From Eubacterium sp. (GTDB lineage Bacteria > Bacillota > Clostridia > Oscillospirales > Acutalibacteraceae): a DNA stretch of 64,000 nt. The position numbers were made by a program, and so were the translations under genes. The stretch is taken from the NCBI GenBank assembly GCA_017886765.1, contig JAGHJI010000018.1, positions 19,369 through 83,368 on the forward strand, read 5' to 3'. The notes beneath the pieces were generated by a model. That model saw nothing but the letters and a program-made list of their open reading frames with translations. It was not told the DNA's origin and searched no databases. Shown in pieces: positions 9,052 through 18,942 of this stretch (its first letter is position 1; each line of letters begins with the position of its first letter).

Positions 9052-9082
9052 CAACAAGATAACAAAAAGAGGTGCCGAAGGA

Positions 9083-10108
9083 ATGATCAGTGAAAGACGT
9101 CTGGCGATACTCAATTTAATCATTGAGCATTACATTCAGACGGGCGAGCCCATGGGTTCCAAAACACTGTGCAGTCTTTTGCCCTACTCCGTCTCCAGCG
9201 CCACCGTAAGAAATGAGATGGCTTATCTGTCACAGCTGGGTTATCTTGAGCAAAGGCACACAAGCGGAGGTCGTATCCCCAGCAAAGCTTCTTACAGATA
9301 TTATGTTGACAATCTTATGGTGCCCCGGGAGTTATCCGATTACGACAAACAGAGCATCGACGAAGCGCTTTCCGTTAACGCCGGAGATCCGGAACGTCTG
9401 CTGGCAGATGCGGCAAGGCTGCTTTCTCAATATACCAACTGCACCGGTTTTTGCTGTTCGTTAGAGGATCCGCTGGACTGTATACAGGGCGTTGATCTTA
9501 TTCCGGCCGGCAATTCAAAAGCGATGCTCGTCATGCTGACGGCAGGAAGCAAAATAAAATCTTCCCTTATCAATATCCAGCGTCCGATAAACGACGATTT
9601 CAGATATCTCTTTTATGAGGTAGTAAAAAGGTTATTTGCAGGCACCGCGCTGAGCGAGGTAAATACATCCCTGATTCAGCGCTCCGTACTGATTGCCGGC
9701 GAACAGGTCTTTGACCTGGTGCCGATACTGACTTCCCTCTGCTCGCTGTGCAGTGAAGCGTCAAAAAGCAAGCTGGTTCTTGAGGGAGAAACGAATCTCC
9801 TTTCCCACAGCGAACTGGGAAACGAAGTTTACAGAATTTTGTCATTCCTTACCGACAGGAAGCGGCTCATAGATTTTTCAGAATGGTTTGCTGAATCAAA
9901 CGCAAAATACAATTTATTCATCGGGGATGAAAATCCGCTGTATGAACTGAAAAACACAGCCACCGCCATTTCAAAATTCACATACGGCAACAATCAGACC
10001 GCCGCGCTCGGATTAATAGGTTCAACGAGAATCGACTACAAAAGCGTCATTCCCGTTTCCGAATACATTTTTAATAAAGTGGATAATCTGCTTTCCAGTA
10101 GCCACTGA
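9083..10108 (+). CDS. hrcA: Heat-inducible transcription repressor HrcA
   Basis: A 341-residue HrcA. SERRLAILNLIIEHYIQTGEPMGSKTL and SSATVRNEMAYLSQLGYLEQRHTSGGRIPS are the winged-helix DNA-binding domain, and the C-terminal GAF-like region ends with SVIPVSEYIFNKVD. It binds the CIRCE element immediately upstream, so the operon is autoregulated; GroE normally helps HrcA fold. The start at 9083 is preceded by GAAGGA. The grpE gene follows after 22 bases. Confidence 0.97.
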   Translation: MISERRLAILNLIIEHYIQTGEPMGSKTLCSLLPYSVSSATVRNEMAYLSQLGYLEQRHTSGGRIPSKASYRYYVDNLMVPRELSDYDKQSIDEALSVNAGDPERLLADAARLLSQYTNCTGFCCSLEDPLDCIQGVDLIPAGNSKAMLVMLTAGSKIKSSLINIQRPINDDFRYLFYEVVKRLFAGTALSEVNTSLIQRSVLIAGEQVFDLVPILTSLCSLCSEASKSKLVLEGETNLLSHSELGNEVYRILSFLTDRKRLIDFSEWFAESNAKYNLFIGDENPLYELKNTATAISKFTYGNNQTAALGLIGSTRIDYKSVIPVSEYIFNKVDNLLSSSH

Positions 10109-10130
10109 TTACCCGTAAAGGAGGTACAAA

Positions 10131-10658
10131 ATGAGCAAAAAGAAAACGGAAAAAGCCAAGGAAGAAGAAATCAAGAAAGATGTAAATCAGAAAGAAGAAA
10201 AAGAGGAAAAAACCGAAGAGCAGGCAAACCCTCTTGAAAAAGAGCTTGCCGATACCAAGGAACAGCTTTTGAGAGTTACTGCGGAATACGCAAATTTCCG
10301 CAAGCGCTCGGAAAAAGAAAAGAATGAAAGCTATGCCTACGCAACGGCAAAAACAGTAGGAGAAATCCTGACGGTCATTGACAACCTGGAAAGGGCGCTG
10401 TCAAATGAACAGGAGGATTACGAAGGGCTGAAAAAAGGCGTCCAGATGACCTATGACGGTTTGATGGCGTCCCTAGAAAAGCTTGGTGTTACAGCCTTTG
10501 GGGAAAGCGGTGATCAATTTGACCCGAACTTCCACAACGCAGTAATGCATGTCGAGGACGACAGTCTGGAGGCAAACGTGATTACCGACGTATTCCAGAA
10601 AGGCTATAAGATAAATGATAAGGTTGTAAGACCCGCAATGGTCAAAACAGCCAACTGA
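10131..10658 (+). CDS. grpE: Nucleotide exchange factor GrpE
   Basis: A 175-residue protein with a highly charged N-terminal coiled coil, then TAEYANFRKRSEKEK, and the C-terminal beta domain with GDQFDPNFHNAVMHVEDD and GYKINDKVVRPAMVKTA. It releases ADP from DnaK. The start has AAAGGAGG nine bases upstream. It sits between hrcA and dnaK in the CIRCE operon. Confidence 0.97.
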   Translation: MSKKKTEKAKEEEIKKDVNQKEEKEEKTEEQANPLEKELADTKEQLLRVTAEYANFRKRSEKEKNESYAYATAKTVGEILTVIDNLERALSNEQEDYEGLKKGVQMTYDGLMASLEKLGVTAFGESGDQFDPNFHNAVMHVEDDSLEANVITDVFQKGYKINDKVVRPAMVKTAN

Positions 10659-10661
10659 TAA

Positions 10662-12527
<1,866 letters not shown>

Positions 12528-12555
12528 TAAATCATATATAATCAACAAGCAATGC

Positions 12556-12579
12556 GGCGGGATGTAAAAATATCCCGCC
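12556..12579 (+). other. Hairpin after dnaK
   Basis: GGCGGGAT and ATCCCGCC pair across an 8-base A-rich loop. No T run follows, so it is more likely an mRNA-stabilising or partial attenuating hairpin than a full terminator. Confidence 0.6.
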
Positions 12580-12627
12580 TCTGCAATGTCTTAAATAAAA
12601 CAGTTATAACAATTAATGGATTTTTTT

Positions 12628-12715
12628 GTTAGGCAAGGCTTTGGCAAAATTTCGTCGACGGAAGCATACGTGTTGTATGTGACCGAGCGGAATTTTGTCA
12701 GTAACGACGCCTAAC
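12628..12715. repeat. 88-bp nested palindrome between dnaK and dnaJ
   Basis: The element starts GTTAGGC and ends GCCTAAC. Inside, CAAAATT pairs with AATTTTG, and at the centre CATAC pairs with GTATG. This nested symmetry over 88 bases looks like a REP/MITE-like intergenic repeat rather than a terminator, since no T run follows. I see no full second copy in the window. Confidence 0.55.
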
Positions 12716-12743
12716 GGAAAAAGACATAATTGGAGGTGTATCA

Positions 12744-13886
12744 ATGCCTGAAGAAAAAAGAGATTATTACGAAGTGCTGGGCGTCAGCAAAAACGCCAGC
12801 GAGGATGAAATAAAAAAAGCGTACAGAAAAACCGCAAAGAAATATCATCCCGACCTTAACCCGGGAGATGCTGAGGCGGAAGCTAAATTCAAGGAGTGTA
12901 ACGAGGCTTACGAGGTCCTGTCCGACCCGCAGAAAAAAGCGCGTTATGACCAGTTCGGCTTTGCCGGAGTTGACCCGAATTACGGCGCCGGTCAGGGCGG
13001 AGCCGGCTTCGGCGGCGGTTTCGGTTTTGACGGTGATATTGATCTGGGCGATATCTTTTCTTCCTTTTTCGGCGGTGGTTTTGGCGGCGGAAGAAATCCC
13101 AACGCGCCGCAAAGGGGACGCGACCTTCAGACATCGGTCAGCCTTACATTTGAGGAGGCTGCCAAGGGATGTAAGAAAACGGTTGAGGTTATGCGCGTTA
13201 TGGACTGCAGCGAATGCGGCGGAACAGGCGCAGCAAAAGGAACCTCTCCCACCACCTGTCCCGAATGTCAGGGCAGAGGCGTTATCAGCGTTCAGCAGAG
13301 AAGTCCTTTCGGCGTGATGACTACGCAGAAGACCTGCACACGCTGCGGCGGTACAGGAAAAATAATTACCTCACCCTGTCACAAATGTAACGGCAAAGGA
13401 AAAGTTCGTACAAGGAAGAAAATCGACATCAACATCCCCGCCGGTATTGACAACAATCAGGTAGTAAACGTAAGGGGCTTTGGCAACGCCGGTTCAAACG
13501 GCGGACCCGCCGGTGACCTTAAAGTTGTGGTCAATATCAAGAAACATCCGTACTTTAACCGTGACGGATATGACGTATGGGTCGATAGACATATTTCCAT
13601 TGTTCAGGCAACGCTCGGCGCTGAGGTCAAGGTGCCTACTCTTGACGGTGATGTTAAACTCAACATTCCGGCAGGAACACAACCGGGAGAGGTATTCACC
13701 CTTAAGGGAAACAAAGGTATCCAGAGGCTTAACGGCATCGGAAGAGGCGAGGAATACGTAAGAGTAGTCGTGGATATTCCCAAGAATATTTCAAATGAGC
13801 AAAAAGAACTTTTAAAGCAGTTTGATACAGACTATGTTCCGCCGAAAAGCAAGGAAGGTTTTTTTGATAAATTCAAGAAAAAATGA
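12744..13886 (+). CDS. dnaJ: Chaperone DnaJ (Hsp40)
   Basis: A 380-residue type I Hsp40. The J domain carries HPD in [11 protein letters not shown], a Gly/Phe-rich linker follows (about residues 75-115), then four zinc motifs: [24 protein letters not shown] and CHKCNGKG. The C-terminal client-binding domain is complete. It stimulates DnaK ATPase and delivers clients. TTGGAGGTG lies upstream of the ATG. Confidence 0.97.
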   Translation: MPEEKRDYYEVLGVSKNASEDEIKKAYRKTAKKYHPDLNPGDAEAEAKFKECNEAYEVLSDPQKKARYDQFGFAGVDPNYGAGQGGAGFGGGFGFDGDIDLGDIFSSFFGGGFGGGRNPNAPQRGRDLQTSVSLTFEEAAKGCKKTVEVMRVMDCSECGGTGAAKGTSPTTCPECQGRGVISVQQRSPFGVMTTQKTCTRCGGTGKIITSPCHKCNGKGKVRTRKKIDINIPAGIDNNQVVNVRGFGNAGSNGGPAGDLKVVVNIKKHPYFNRDGYDVWVDRHISIVQATLGAEVKVPTLDGDVKLNIPAGTQPGEVFTLKGNKGIQRLNGIGRGEEYVRVVVDIPKNISNEQKELLKQFDTDYVPPKSKEGFFDKFKKK

Positions 13887-13904
13887 AAAATAAAGTAAGC
13901 GAAC

Positions 13905-13932
13905 AAAGGGCGGTGAGAAAATCACTGCCCTT
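13905..13932 (+). terminator. Probable terminator after dnaJ
   Basis: AAGGGCGGTGA and TCACTGCCCTT pair (one G-T wobble) with a GAAAA loop. The following tract is A/T-rich rather than pure T. Confidence 0.65.
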
Positions 13933-13971
13933 AATTTATATAATAAATTTATAATTTAACGTATTAAATCC

Positions 13972-13990
13972 GGGCGATGGACAATCGCCC
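13972..13990. repeat. Short hairpin repeat of the GGGCGA...TCGCCC(TAC) type
   Basis: GGGCGAT, a 5-base loop, ATCGCCC, then TAC. A similar short unit, AGGGACACCGTCCCCTAC, occurs at about 54169-54186. The rest of 13933-14100 shows nothing else I can support. Confidence 0.45.
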
Positions 13991-14094
13991 TACAATCATA
14001 TAGTAACGACCCTGCACCTCTGTTCGCAAATCTCCATTTCTTGAACGGTTTATAAAAATTATAAAAAAACAACACATTAATTATTCAAGTGTTC

Positions 14095-14137
14095 AAAATA
14101 AAAAGATACCGGCTAAGCTGCAGCGCCAAGCCGGTAT
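14095..14137 (-). terminator. Terminator of the 58-residue ORF
   Basis: ATACCGGCT and AGCCGGTAT form a 9-bp stem (14106-14137). Leftward it is followed by CTTTTTATTTT; rightward by TTTTTT, so it can act both ways. Confidence 0.85.
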
Positions 14138-14140
14138 TTT

Positions 14141-14317
14141 TTATAAATCATCCGCATCCTGAACAGGCTGTTCAAGCTCGTCATTATAGTACATATCCGC
14201 CGGAATACCCGTGTAGCTGCCGTCCACATCACAGTTTACCATATCCGGACTGATATAGGATGTCAAATCAATGATTGGTTTCTTTGTCTGCTTTTTCTTA
14301 TCGTCTTTCTTTTTCAT
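14141..14317 (-). CDS. Small 58-residue protein of unknown function (not in ORF track)
   Basis: This ORF falls just below the track's length cut. It begins MKKKDDKKKQTKKPIIDL, a very basic N-terminus, and continues as an acidic, aromatic C-terminal half (CDVDGSYTGIPADMYYND) with no membrane segment. AGGGGTG lies 8 bases before the ATG, and the stop runs straight into a strong terminator, both arguing for a real gene. It follows the 208-residue gene in the same direction. I do not recognise a family. Its ribosome-binding site is the 3' arm of a terminator-like hairpin (next entry), so its expression may depend on RNA folding. Confidence 0.7.
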   Translation of the reverse strand: MKKKDDKKKQTKKPIIDLTSYISPDMVNCDVDGSYTGIPADMYYNDELEQPVQDADDL

Positions 14318-14324
14318 AAAAAAT

Positions 14325-14351
14325 CACCCCTATTTATTTTATACAGGGGTG
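14325..14351. terminator. Terminator-like hairpin that contains the small ORF's ribosome-binding site
   Basis: CACCCCT and AGGGGTG pair across a 13-base AT loop. On the minus strand the 3' arm AGGGGTG is followed by ATTTTTT and then directly by the ATG of the 58-residue ORF. The hairpin can end transcription of the 208-residue gene or hide the SD of the small gene. Confidence 0.7.
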
Positions 14352-14362
14352 TGTTTTTTTAT

Positions 14363-14989
14363 TTATATTTTTTCAACGTCAATAACTGATATTTTTTCCA
14401 TAAATTGTTTGGGATTTATAATTTCTCCCATTTCAAAATACTCGTCCATATTCATATTAAAATTATTTACAAAAACGGGCACATGGTTATACTCCACGTC
14501 AATATGAAGGACCTCCGCGTCTGACATAACCTTTTTCGCGTCGCAGGTATGGATATCATAAAGTTTTTTTACCACGGTCTCGTTATTGCGCACGTATTCA
14601 AGAATGACATTTCTGGAGGATTTTGAGACGGAAATATACCGGATCTCCGTTTTTGAAAGCGCCAGCGCCATCGGCATTTGCGCCACTGCCTTGCAGGCTC
14701 CGGAATTGACAAAAAATTCATTGATGAAAATGGACTCCAGCTTGCTCGTATCATCCGGTACGATAATGGCAAGGATATATTTATTGAGCTTTTTGCCGTA
14801 TATCCCCTTCATAAACTCCTTAAAATAATACTGATCCTCAGCAATTTTTTCCGCAAATTCATGATAAAACGGAATATTCGGTGACGGGTTTAAGGACGGC
14901 ATATTAAAGGTTTTAAACTCATCGCTTTCCCTGTCCTTAACAAGAATGCTGTTATTTGTAATGATCATCGGAACCGTTTTGGCCATCAT
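14363..14989 (-). CDS. Hypothetical protein, possibly a reduced actin-like (MreB-type) fragment
   Basis: A 208-residue cytoplasmic protein without signal or membrane segments. The stretch KYILAIIVPDDTSKLESIFINEFFVNSGACKAVAQMPMALALSKTEIRYISVSKSS resembles in order and spacing the MreB/FtsA segment where a VPS strand leads to an EAA..AGA..V...PMAAA helix and then a strand that would normally carry the second phosphate loop. The DxGxGT-type nucleotide motifs are missing, so it would not be a normal ATPase. This is a fold guess, weakly held; otherwise unknown. It precedes the 58-residue ORF and is divergent from the DUF3048 gene. Confidence 0.5.
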   Translation of the reverse strand: MMAKTVPMIITNNSILVKDRESDEFKTFNMPSLNPSPNIPFYHEFAEKIAEDQYYFKEFMKGIYGKKLNKYILAIIVPDDTSKLESIFINEFFVNSGACKAVAQMPMALALSKTEIRYISVSKSSRNVILEYVRNNETVVKKLYDIHTCDAKKVMSDAEVLHIDVEYNHVPVFVNNFNMNMDEYFEMGEIINPKQFMEKISVIDVEKI

Positions 14990-15131
14990 GTCACCTCAGT
15001 ACATTTATCTTTATTATTTTACTACATACTATTCTTTAAATCAATAAAATTTAAAATTTTAAAAAACATAGTGCAATCACTTACAATATATGGTACAATA
15101 TCATAGTGACAAATCTGAAAGGAGAGAAGCA

Positions 15132-16565
15132 GTGTCAAACCAGAATGAAATTGATGATATCCTGAACGAGCTGAAAAGAAAAAGAGAAAGCGGAAACAAT
15201 CCGCCGCAGCCTCAGAAAAAAGCGGAGGATTTCTTTTATTCATTCACTCCGCCAAAAAAAGAAGAAAGTACAATATCTGAAAAAAGTCAGATTTTTAATA
15301 TTGATTTTGATAACAATCAAAAAAAGAAAACAGAAAAAAATCTCAACAACAATTTCGATTTAATCAACGATTCATTTAACAAAGCGCCCCGGAGAGGCAA
15401 CATCCAGAATGAGATATTTACCAGCCCTCCCGATGACGGCGCTCCAAAAAACAAAAAGAAAATCGCCGTTATCGCTGTAGCGGCTGTCCTTGTCGTGGCA
15501 ATCATAGCCAGTGTGATCTTCGCGGTGGCGAAAAGCAGAAACAAGGAAGAGGAAACAACCACCACAACGACAACGACGGAAGTTTCAACCGAGGCCGCCG
15601 TTCAGGTCTTCAATCCCCTTACCGGCGAAAGCGCATATAATGAGAACGCCGTGGGCAAAAGACCCGTTGCCTGCGTAGTAGAAAACGCCTATGCGGCAAG
15701 GCCCCAGTGGGGTATTGACGACAGCAGCGCTGCTCCGGACATTATACTTGAGGGAGAGGTGGAAGGCGGAGAAACCAGAATGCTCTGGTTTTACGCGGAC
15801 TACACCGCCCTGCCTGACCAGATAGGGCCTGTGCGCAGCGCCAGACCGCCCTACATCAAATTTTCAGAGCTTTTTGACTCCATATTTATTCACTGGGGAC
15901 AGAGCGAAAGCAGGGATAACTATGTGGGCGCGGACGCGGTTTTTGAAACGGACGATGTTGACCATATCAATCAGATGGCTTTCAGCGACAGCGTAGGTCT
16001 CTTTGGCAGGGATTCGTCCAGGGGCGTATCTTCCGAACACACCGGTGTACTGTACGGCGACGCTCTTGAAGCGGCCATCAAAGAAGCCGGCTTCAGAACG
16101 GATATTGAGGAAAGCAGCTTCACGCAGTTCAGCTTTAACGAGGAAGCGGCGGCAGTAGGCACGGAAAGCTGTATGTCTTTCTCCCTTGCTTTTTCAAAAA
16201 ACACAAAAACAAGGGACTGGACTTACAGTGAAGACGATAAAATGTATCACTGCTCGGATTACCTGACAGATGTGGCAAGAACAAATCTGCTGGTACTTTA
16301 CGATGAAACCGAATATATTTCCAAGGCAAATTATAAGGGAACCGGCAATGCTGAAATTTACTGCGACTACAAGCTGTCCGGCGGAAACGGCAAGCTGGTA
16401 AGCCTCGGTACCATAACGGATATCACATGGACAGTCAGCGACGGAACACTTGTGATAAAAGGCACTGACGGAAGCGAAGTAAAGCTGAATCCCGGAAAGA
16501 CCTGGATAGGCTACGCCTCATCAAATAACGGCGGAACGGATACAAACCATACCTCCGCTGAATAA
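15132..16565 (+). CDS. DUF3048 (YerB-like) membrane-anchored protein
   Basis: A 477-residue protein with a charged cytoplasmic N-terminus (about 110 residues), one membrane segment KKKIAVIAVAAVLVVAIIASVIFAVA, a Thr-rich linker ETTTTTTTTEVST, and an extracellular DUF3048 domain: RPVACVVENAYAARPQWG, DIILEGEVEGGETRMLW and IGPVRSARPPYI. I place the start at the GTG at 15132, because AAAGGAGAG lies just upstream; the track's ATG at 15090 has none. The family resembles lipoprotein YerB of Bacillus; function is not established. Followed by a two-way terminator facing alr. Confidence 0.85.
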   Translation: MSNQNEIDDILNELKRKRESGNNPPQPQKKAEDFFYSFTPPKKEESTISEKSQIFNIDFDNNQKKKTEKNLNNNFDLINDSFNKAPRRGNIQNEIFTSPPDDGAPKNKKKIAVIAVAAVLVVAIIASVIFAVAKSRNKEEETTTTTTTTEVSTEAAVQVFNPLTGESAYNENAVGKRPVACVVENAYAARPQWGIDDSSAAPDIILEGEVEGGETRMLWFYADYTALPDQIGPVRSARPPYIKFSELFDSIFIHWGQSESRDNYVGADAVFETDDVDHINQMAFSDSVGLFGRDSSRGVSSEHTGVLYGDALEAAIKEAGFRTDIEESSFTQFSFNEEAAAVGTESCMSFSLAFSKNTKTRDWTYSEDDKMYHCSDYLTDVARTNLLVLYDETEYISKANYKGTGNAEIYCDYKLSGGNGKLVSLGTITDITWTVSDGTLVIKGTDGSEVKLNPGKTWIGYASSNNGGTDTNHTSAE

Positions 16566-16575
16566 TAAAACATTT

Positions 16576-16612
16576 AAAAACGACTCATTGTTAAATACAA
16601 CGAGTCGTTTTC
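16576..16612. terminator. Bidirectional terminator between DUF3048 gene and alr
   Basis: AAAACGACTC and GAGTCGTTTT pair; T-rich tracts follow on both strands. Confidence 0.85.
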
Positions 16613-16614
16613 TT

Positions 16615-17781
16615 TTATATATTATTCTGTTTTTCAAGATAATTGACTGTTTTTATTACTTTGCCGTCTTTTATGTAAACTCTCGGCACACGGCGGGCGA
16701 CACGGCACGGCAGCTCATAATTAAACGAATGGGCGAGCTCGGAAACCTCCTCCATTGTCAGGACAGCATTTCCTTCCCCTCCGACAAGAGTGACCTCATC
16801 CTCCGGCTTTACACCGGGTATACCTGTAATATCCACCATGAACTGGTCCATGCAGACTCTGCCGAGGATCGGCGCATACTGTCCGTTCACGATAACTCTG
16901 CCCATATTGGACAGGCATCTGGGGTAACCGTCAGCATAGCCCACCGGAATGGTGGCCACCACTGTTTCTTTTTCCGTAATATAGGTACCGCCGTAGGAAA
17001 TTTCACGTCCCGCGTCCAAAGTCTTTATATGACTGATATGCGCTTTCCACGCCATAGCCGGTTTGATATCAAGCAGAGACCTATCCACCTGGTCAGACGG
17101 ATAAAGCCCGTAGTTTACAATTCCCGAGCGGACCATATCAAAGGTCTCGTCAAACACCATGATTCCTGCTGAATTATTAAGATGCTTAACCGGGATCTCC
17201 ACATCTCTGTCAGACAGCATCGTTATGAAATTTTTAAATAATTCACGCTGCTTTTTAGCCTTTGTCAGATCGCTTTCATCTGCGGTGGCGAAATGTGAAA
17301 AAAGTCCCTCGGCAAAAACATTCGGCAGCTGCGTAATCTGTTTACAAATATCCGCGCTTTCCTCAGAAATCTGGAAACCTATACGGCTCATACCTGTATC
17401 CGCACAAAAATGGAAAGGCGCGTTTTTATGTTGTCTCACCGCTTCATCTGACAGCGCCTTTGCGGTTTCATAGGAAAAGATCGGTACACGAATATCATTT
17501 CTGACCGTTATTTCAAACTGCGACGGAGACACATATCCGAGTATAAGTATCGGTTTTCTGATACCGGCGTTTTTAAGCTCCATTGCCTCCTCAACACACG
17601 CCACGCCGAAAAAGTCGCATTTATCCTCCAGCAGCCTGCCTACCTCCACGGCTCCGTGCCCGTAAGCGTCAGCCTTGACAACGGCAAGGAGCTTTGCCCT
17701 GCCGGCAAGCTTTTTCCGCACGCTGTCTATATTGTATTCTATTGCATCCAGATCAATTTTCGCATATGTCCGCAGATACAT
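16615..17781 (-). CDS. alr: Alanine racemase
   Basis: Interconverts L- and D-alanine for peptidoglycan, using PLP. The 388-residue product from the ATG at 17781 (MYLRTYAKIDLDAIEYN) has the PLP-lysine Lys36 in VVKADAYGHG, the barrel substrate residues, GGTYITEKETVVATIPVGYADGYPR, whose conserved Tyr residues include the second catalytic base, and VCMDQFMVD. The track start at 17838 adds 19 residues that are not family-like; AAGGGGC precedes the chosen ATG. A candidate small RNA with its own promoter and terminator lies about 80 bases upstream on the same strand. Confidence 0.95.
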   Translation of the reverse strand: MYLRTYAKIDLDAIEYNIDSVRKKLAGRAKLLAVVKADAYGHGAVEVGRLLEDKCDFFGVACVEEAMELKNAGIRKPILILGYVSPSQFEITVRNDIRVPIFSYETAKALSDEAVRQHKNAPFHFCADTGMSRIGFQISEESADICKQITQLPNVFAEGLFSHFATADESDLTKAKKQRELFKNFITMLSDRDVEIPVKHLNNSAGIMVFDETFDMVRSGIVNYGLYPSDQVDRSLLDIKPAMAWKAHISHIKTLDAGREISYGGTYITEKETVVATIPVGYADGYPRCLSNMGRVIVNGQYAPILGRVCMDQFMVDITGIPGVKPEDEVTLVGGEGNAVLTMEEVSELAHSFNYELPCRVARRVPRVYIKDGKVIKTVNYLEKQNNI

Positions 17782-17859
17782 GGTTACGCCCCTTTTTCTG
17801 TACTGTATAATAAAATATATTTTAATACCGCGGAACAAAAAAGTAAAGTCAAATATACA

Positions 17860-17961
17860 GAAAAAGAAAAGAAGACCGGAACTGTATGTCCGGTCTTCCC
17901 CTCTCTGTTATTACAAACTATGGAGGACACGAAGTGAAACGGTGCGGCCCGTTTCAAATCT
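17860..17961 (-). ncRNA. Candidate ~100-nt small RNA or alr leader
   Basis: A near-consensus promoter (17968-17996) would start transcription near 17961. The transcript would contain a GAAACGG/CCGTTTC hairpin, an unpaired stretch GTGTCCTCCATAG with an anti-Shine-Dalgarno-like CCUCC, AGAGAGGGG, and then a perfect 10-bp intrinsic terminator (GAAGACCGGA with TCCGGTCTTC, 17871-17898) with TTTTCTTTTT. No start codon with an SD lies inside. It is either a free regulatory RNA or an attenuated 5' leader of alr. I recognise no Rfam family. Confidence 0.6.
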
Positions 17962-17967
17962 AACTAT

Positions 17968-17996
17968 ATTATAGTGTATGTTGCATAATTTGTCAA
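17968..17996 (-). promoter_or_regulatory. Near-consensus promoter of the candidate small RNA
   Basis: On the minus strand TTGACA (17996-17991), a 17-base spacer and TATAAT (17973-17968). Both hexamers are exact consensus. Confidence 0.85.
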
Positions 17997-18106
17997 TAGG
18001 AATGATGATATTTTTTATATAAAATTACAGTCAAAGGTTTTACCTCTTTGCGTAACACAAAAAATTTTTTACAGAGTAATTTTTTGGACTTATAAAATGC
18101 AGGCAA

Positions 18107-18133
18107 TTGACTTAGAACATACGTTCGTATAAT
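18107..18133 (+). promoter_or_regulatory. LexA (SOS) box within a promoter
   Basis: GAACATACGTTC (18115-18126) fits the Gram-positive LexA consensus GAAC-N4-GTTC (Bacillus CGAACRNRYGTTYC). It lies between TTGACT (18107-18112) and TATAAT (18128-18133), exactly where a repressor would block polymerase. The two small genes that follow should therefore be induced by DNA damage. Confidence 0.8.
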
Positions 18134-18192
18134 ATATAGGTTGTACGCAGGACAAACTACGTCGAATATCAAAGAGAAAGAAGGACAGCCCT

Positions 18193-18408
18193 ATGACGAT
18201 TGACGAATTAGCACATGAATACATGTCGCAGTACAAGGTCCTCTGCGCCAAAATGGACGGACTCAGACCTTTGCTATGCGTTTACAGCGGAGAAGACCTT
18301 TTACTGCTCAGAAGAAAAATAAAAATATATTATGATATGGCCTGTGACTGCAAGAGGATAGCGTCTTTGCTCACCGGCTATTACGACGGGGAGGAAGAAT
18401 ATGATTGA
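18193..18408 (+). CDS. Small 71-residue protein, putative SOS-controlled partner of a sigma-like regulator
   Basis: A cytoplasmic, probably all-helical protein (MTIDELAHEYMSQYKVLC, then LLLLRRKIKIYYDMACDCKRIASLL). I do not recognise a family. It overlaps the next gene by 8 bases, so the two are translationally coupled, and a LexA box covers their promoter. A role as partner or modulator of the sigma-region-4 protein is inference from coupling alone. A weak GAAGGA lies upstream of the ATG. Confidence 0.7.
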   Translation: MTIDELAHEYMSQYKVLCAKMDGLRPLLCVYSGEDLLLLRRKIKIYYDMACDCKRIASLLTGYYDGEEEYD

Positions 18409-18724
18409 TTTTGTAGAGGAGTATATGAGTGATAAAAGCATGCCCGATGACAACGGCTTTGACGAACAGAGAATACTAATCCGTTCCGTATCCAAGGCGC
18501 TCCCTCTTATTATCAAAAACGAGCTTACCCAGCGCCAAAGCCTTTGTCTGAGAATGTTTTATGTTTACGGTAAAAGTCAGGTAGAGATAGCTAAGGAGCT
18601 GAAGCTGTCACAGCCCACGGTGAGCAGGCATATCAAATCCGCAAAGGATATTGTAAATAAATTTCTTGCTTACAGCTTTTATTCGGTAAAACAGGCAAAT
18701 GAACAGTGGCTCAGGCTTGAATAG
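18401..18724 (+). CDS. Sigma-70 region 4-like DNA-binding protein
   Basis: A 107-residue protein whose middle, LTQRQSLCLRMFYVYGKSQVEIAKELKLSQPTVSRHIKSAKDIVNKFL, is a sigma-70 region 4 helix-turn-helix. There is no region 2, so it cannot melt promoters alone and is unlikely to be a complete sigma factor. It may be an activator-like or split-sigma component. It is coupled to the 71-residue ORF and sits under an SOS-type promoter. An inverted repeat GAACAGTGGC/GCCACTGTTC spans its 3' end (about 18701-18740) and may end transcription. Confidence 0.75.
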   Translation: MIDFVEEYMSDKSMPDDNGFDEQRILIRSVSKALPLIIKNELTQRQSLCLRMFYVYGKSQVEIAKELKLSQPTVSRHIKSAKDIVNKFLAYSFYSVKQANEQWLRLE

Positions 18725-18942
18725 CCCCGCGCCACTGTTCTATAGTACACAACGCAGAAAGCATAGGATTCAATGCGCTGCGTACTTTACCACAATTGAT
18801 ACAGCAACGGCTATTTTATAGGATTGCTCCACCGTTGCCAACAATTGAAAACGCACCTCTTGAATAACAAGGCTAATCACCCTTTATTCTATGAGGTGCG
18901 TTTGATTTTTGTTAAAGCTAAATACGTGTCCCTGCAAAGACG
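18725..18942. other. Intergenic region with nested inverted repeats
   Basis: CAACGG and CCGTTG pair around 18804-18840, flanked by CAATTG on each side. AAACGCACCTC (18849-18859) and GAGGTGCGTTT (18893-18903) form a perfect 11-bp stem with a 33-base loop, followed by GATTTTTGTT. It could end the sigma-like operon, or be a structured RNA. No coding sequence with an SD is visible. Confidence 0.5.
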
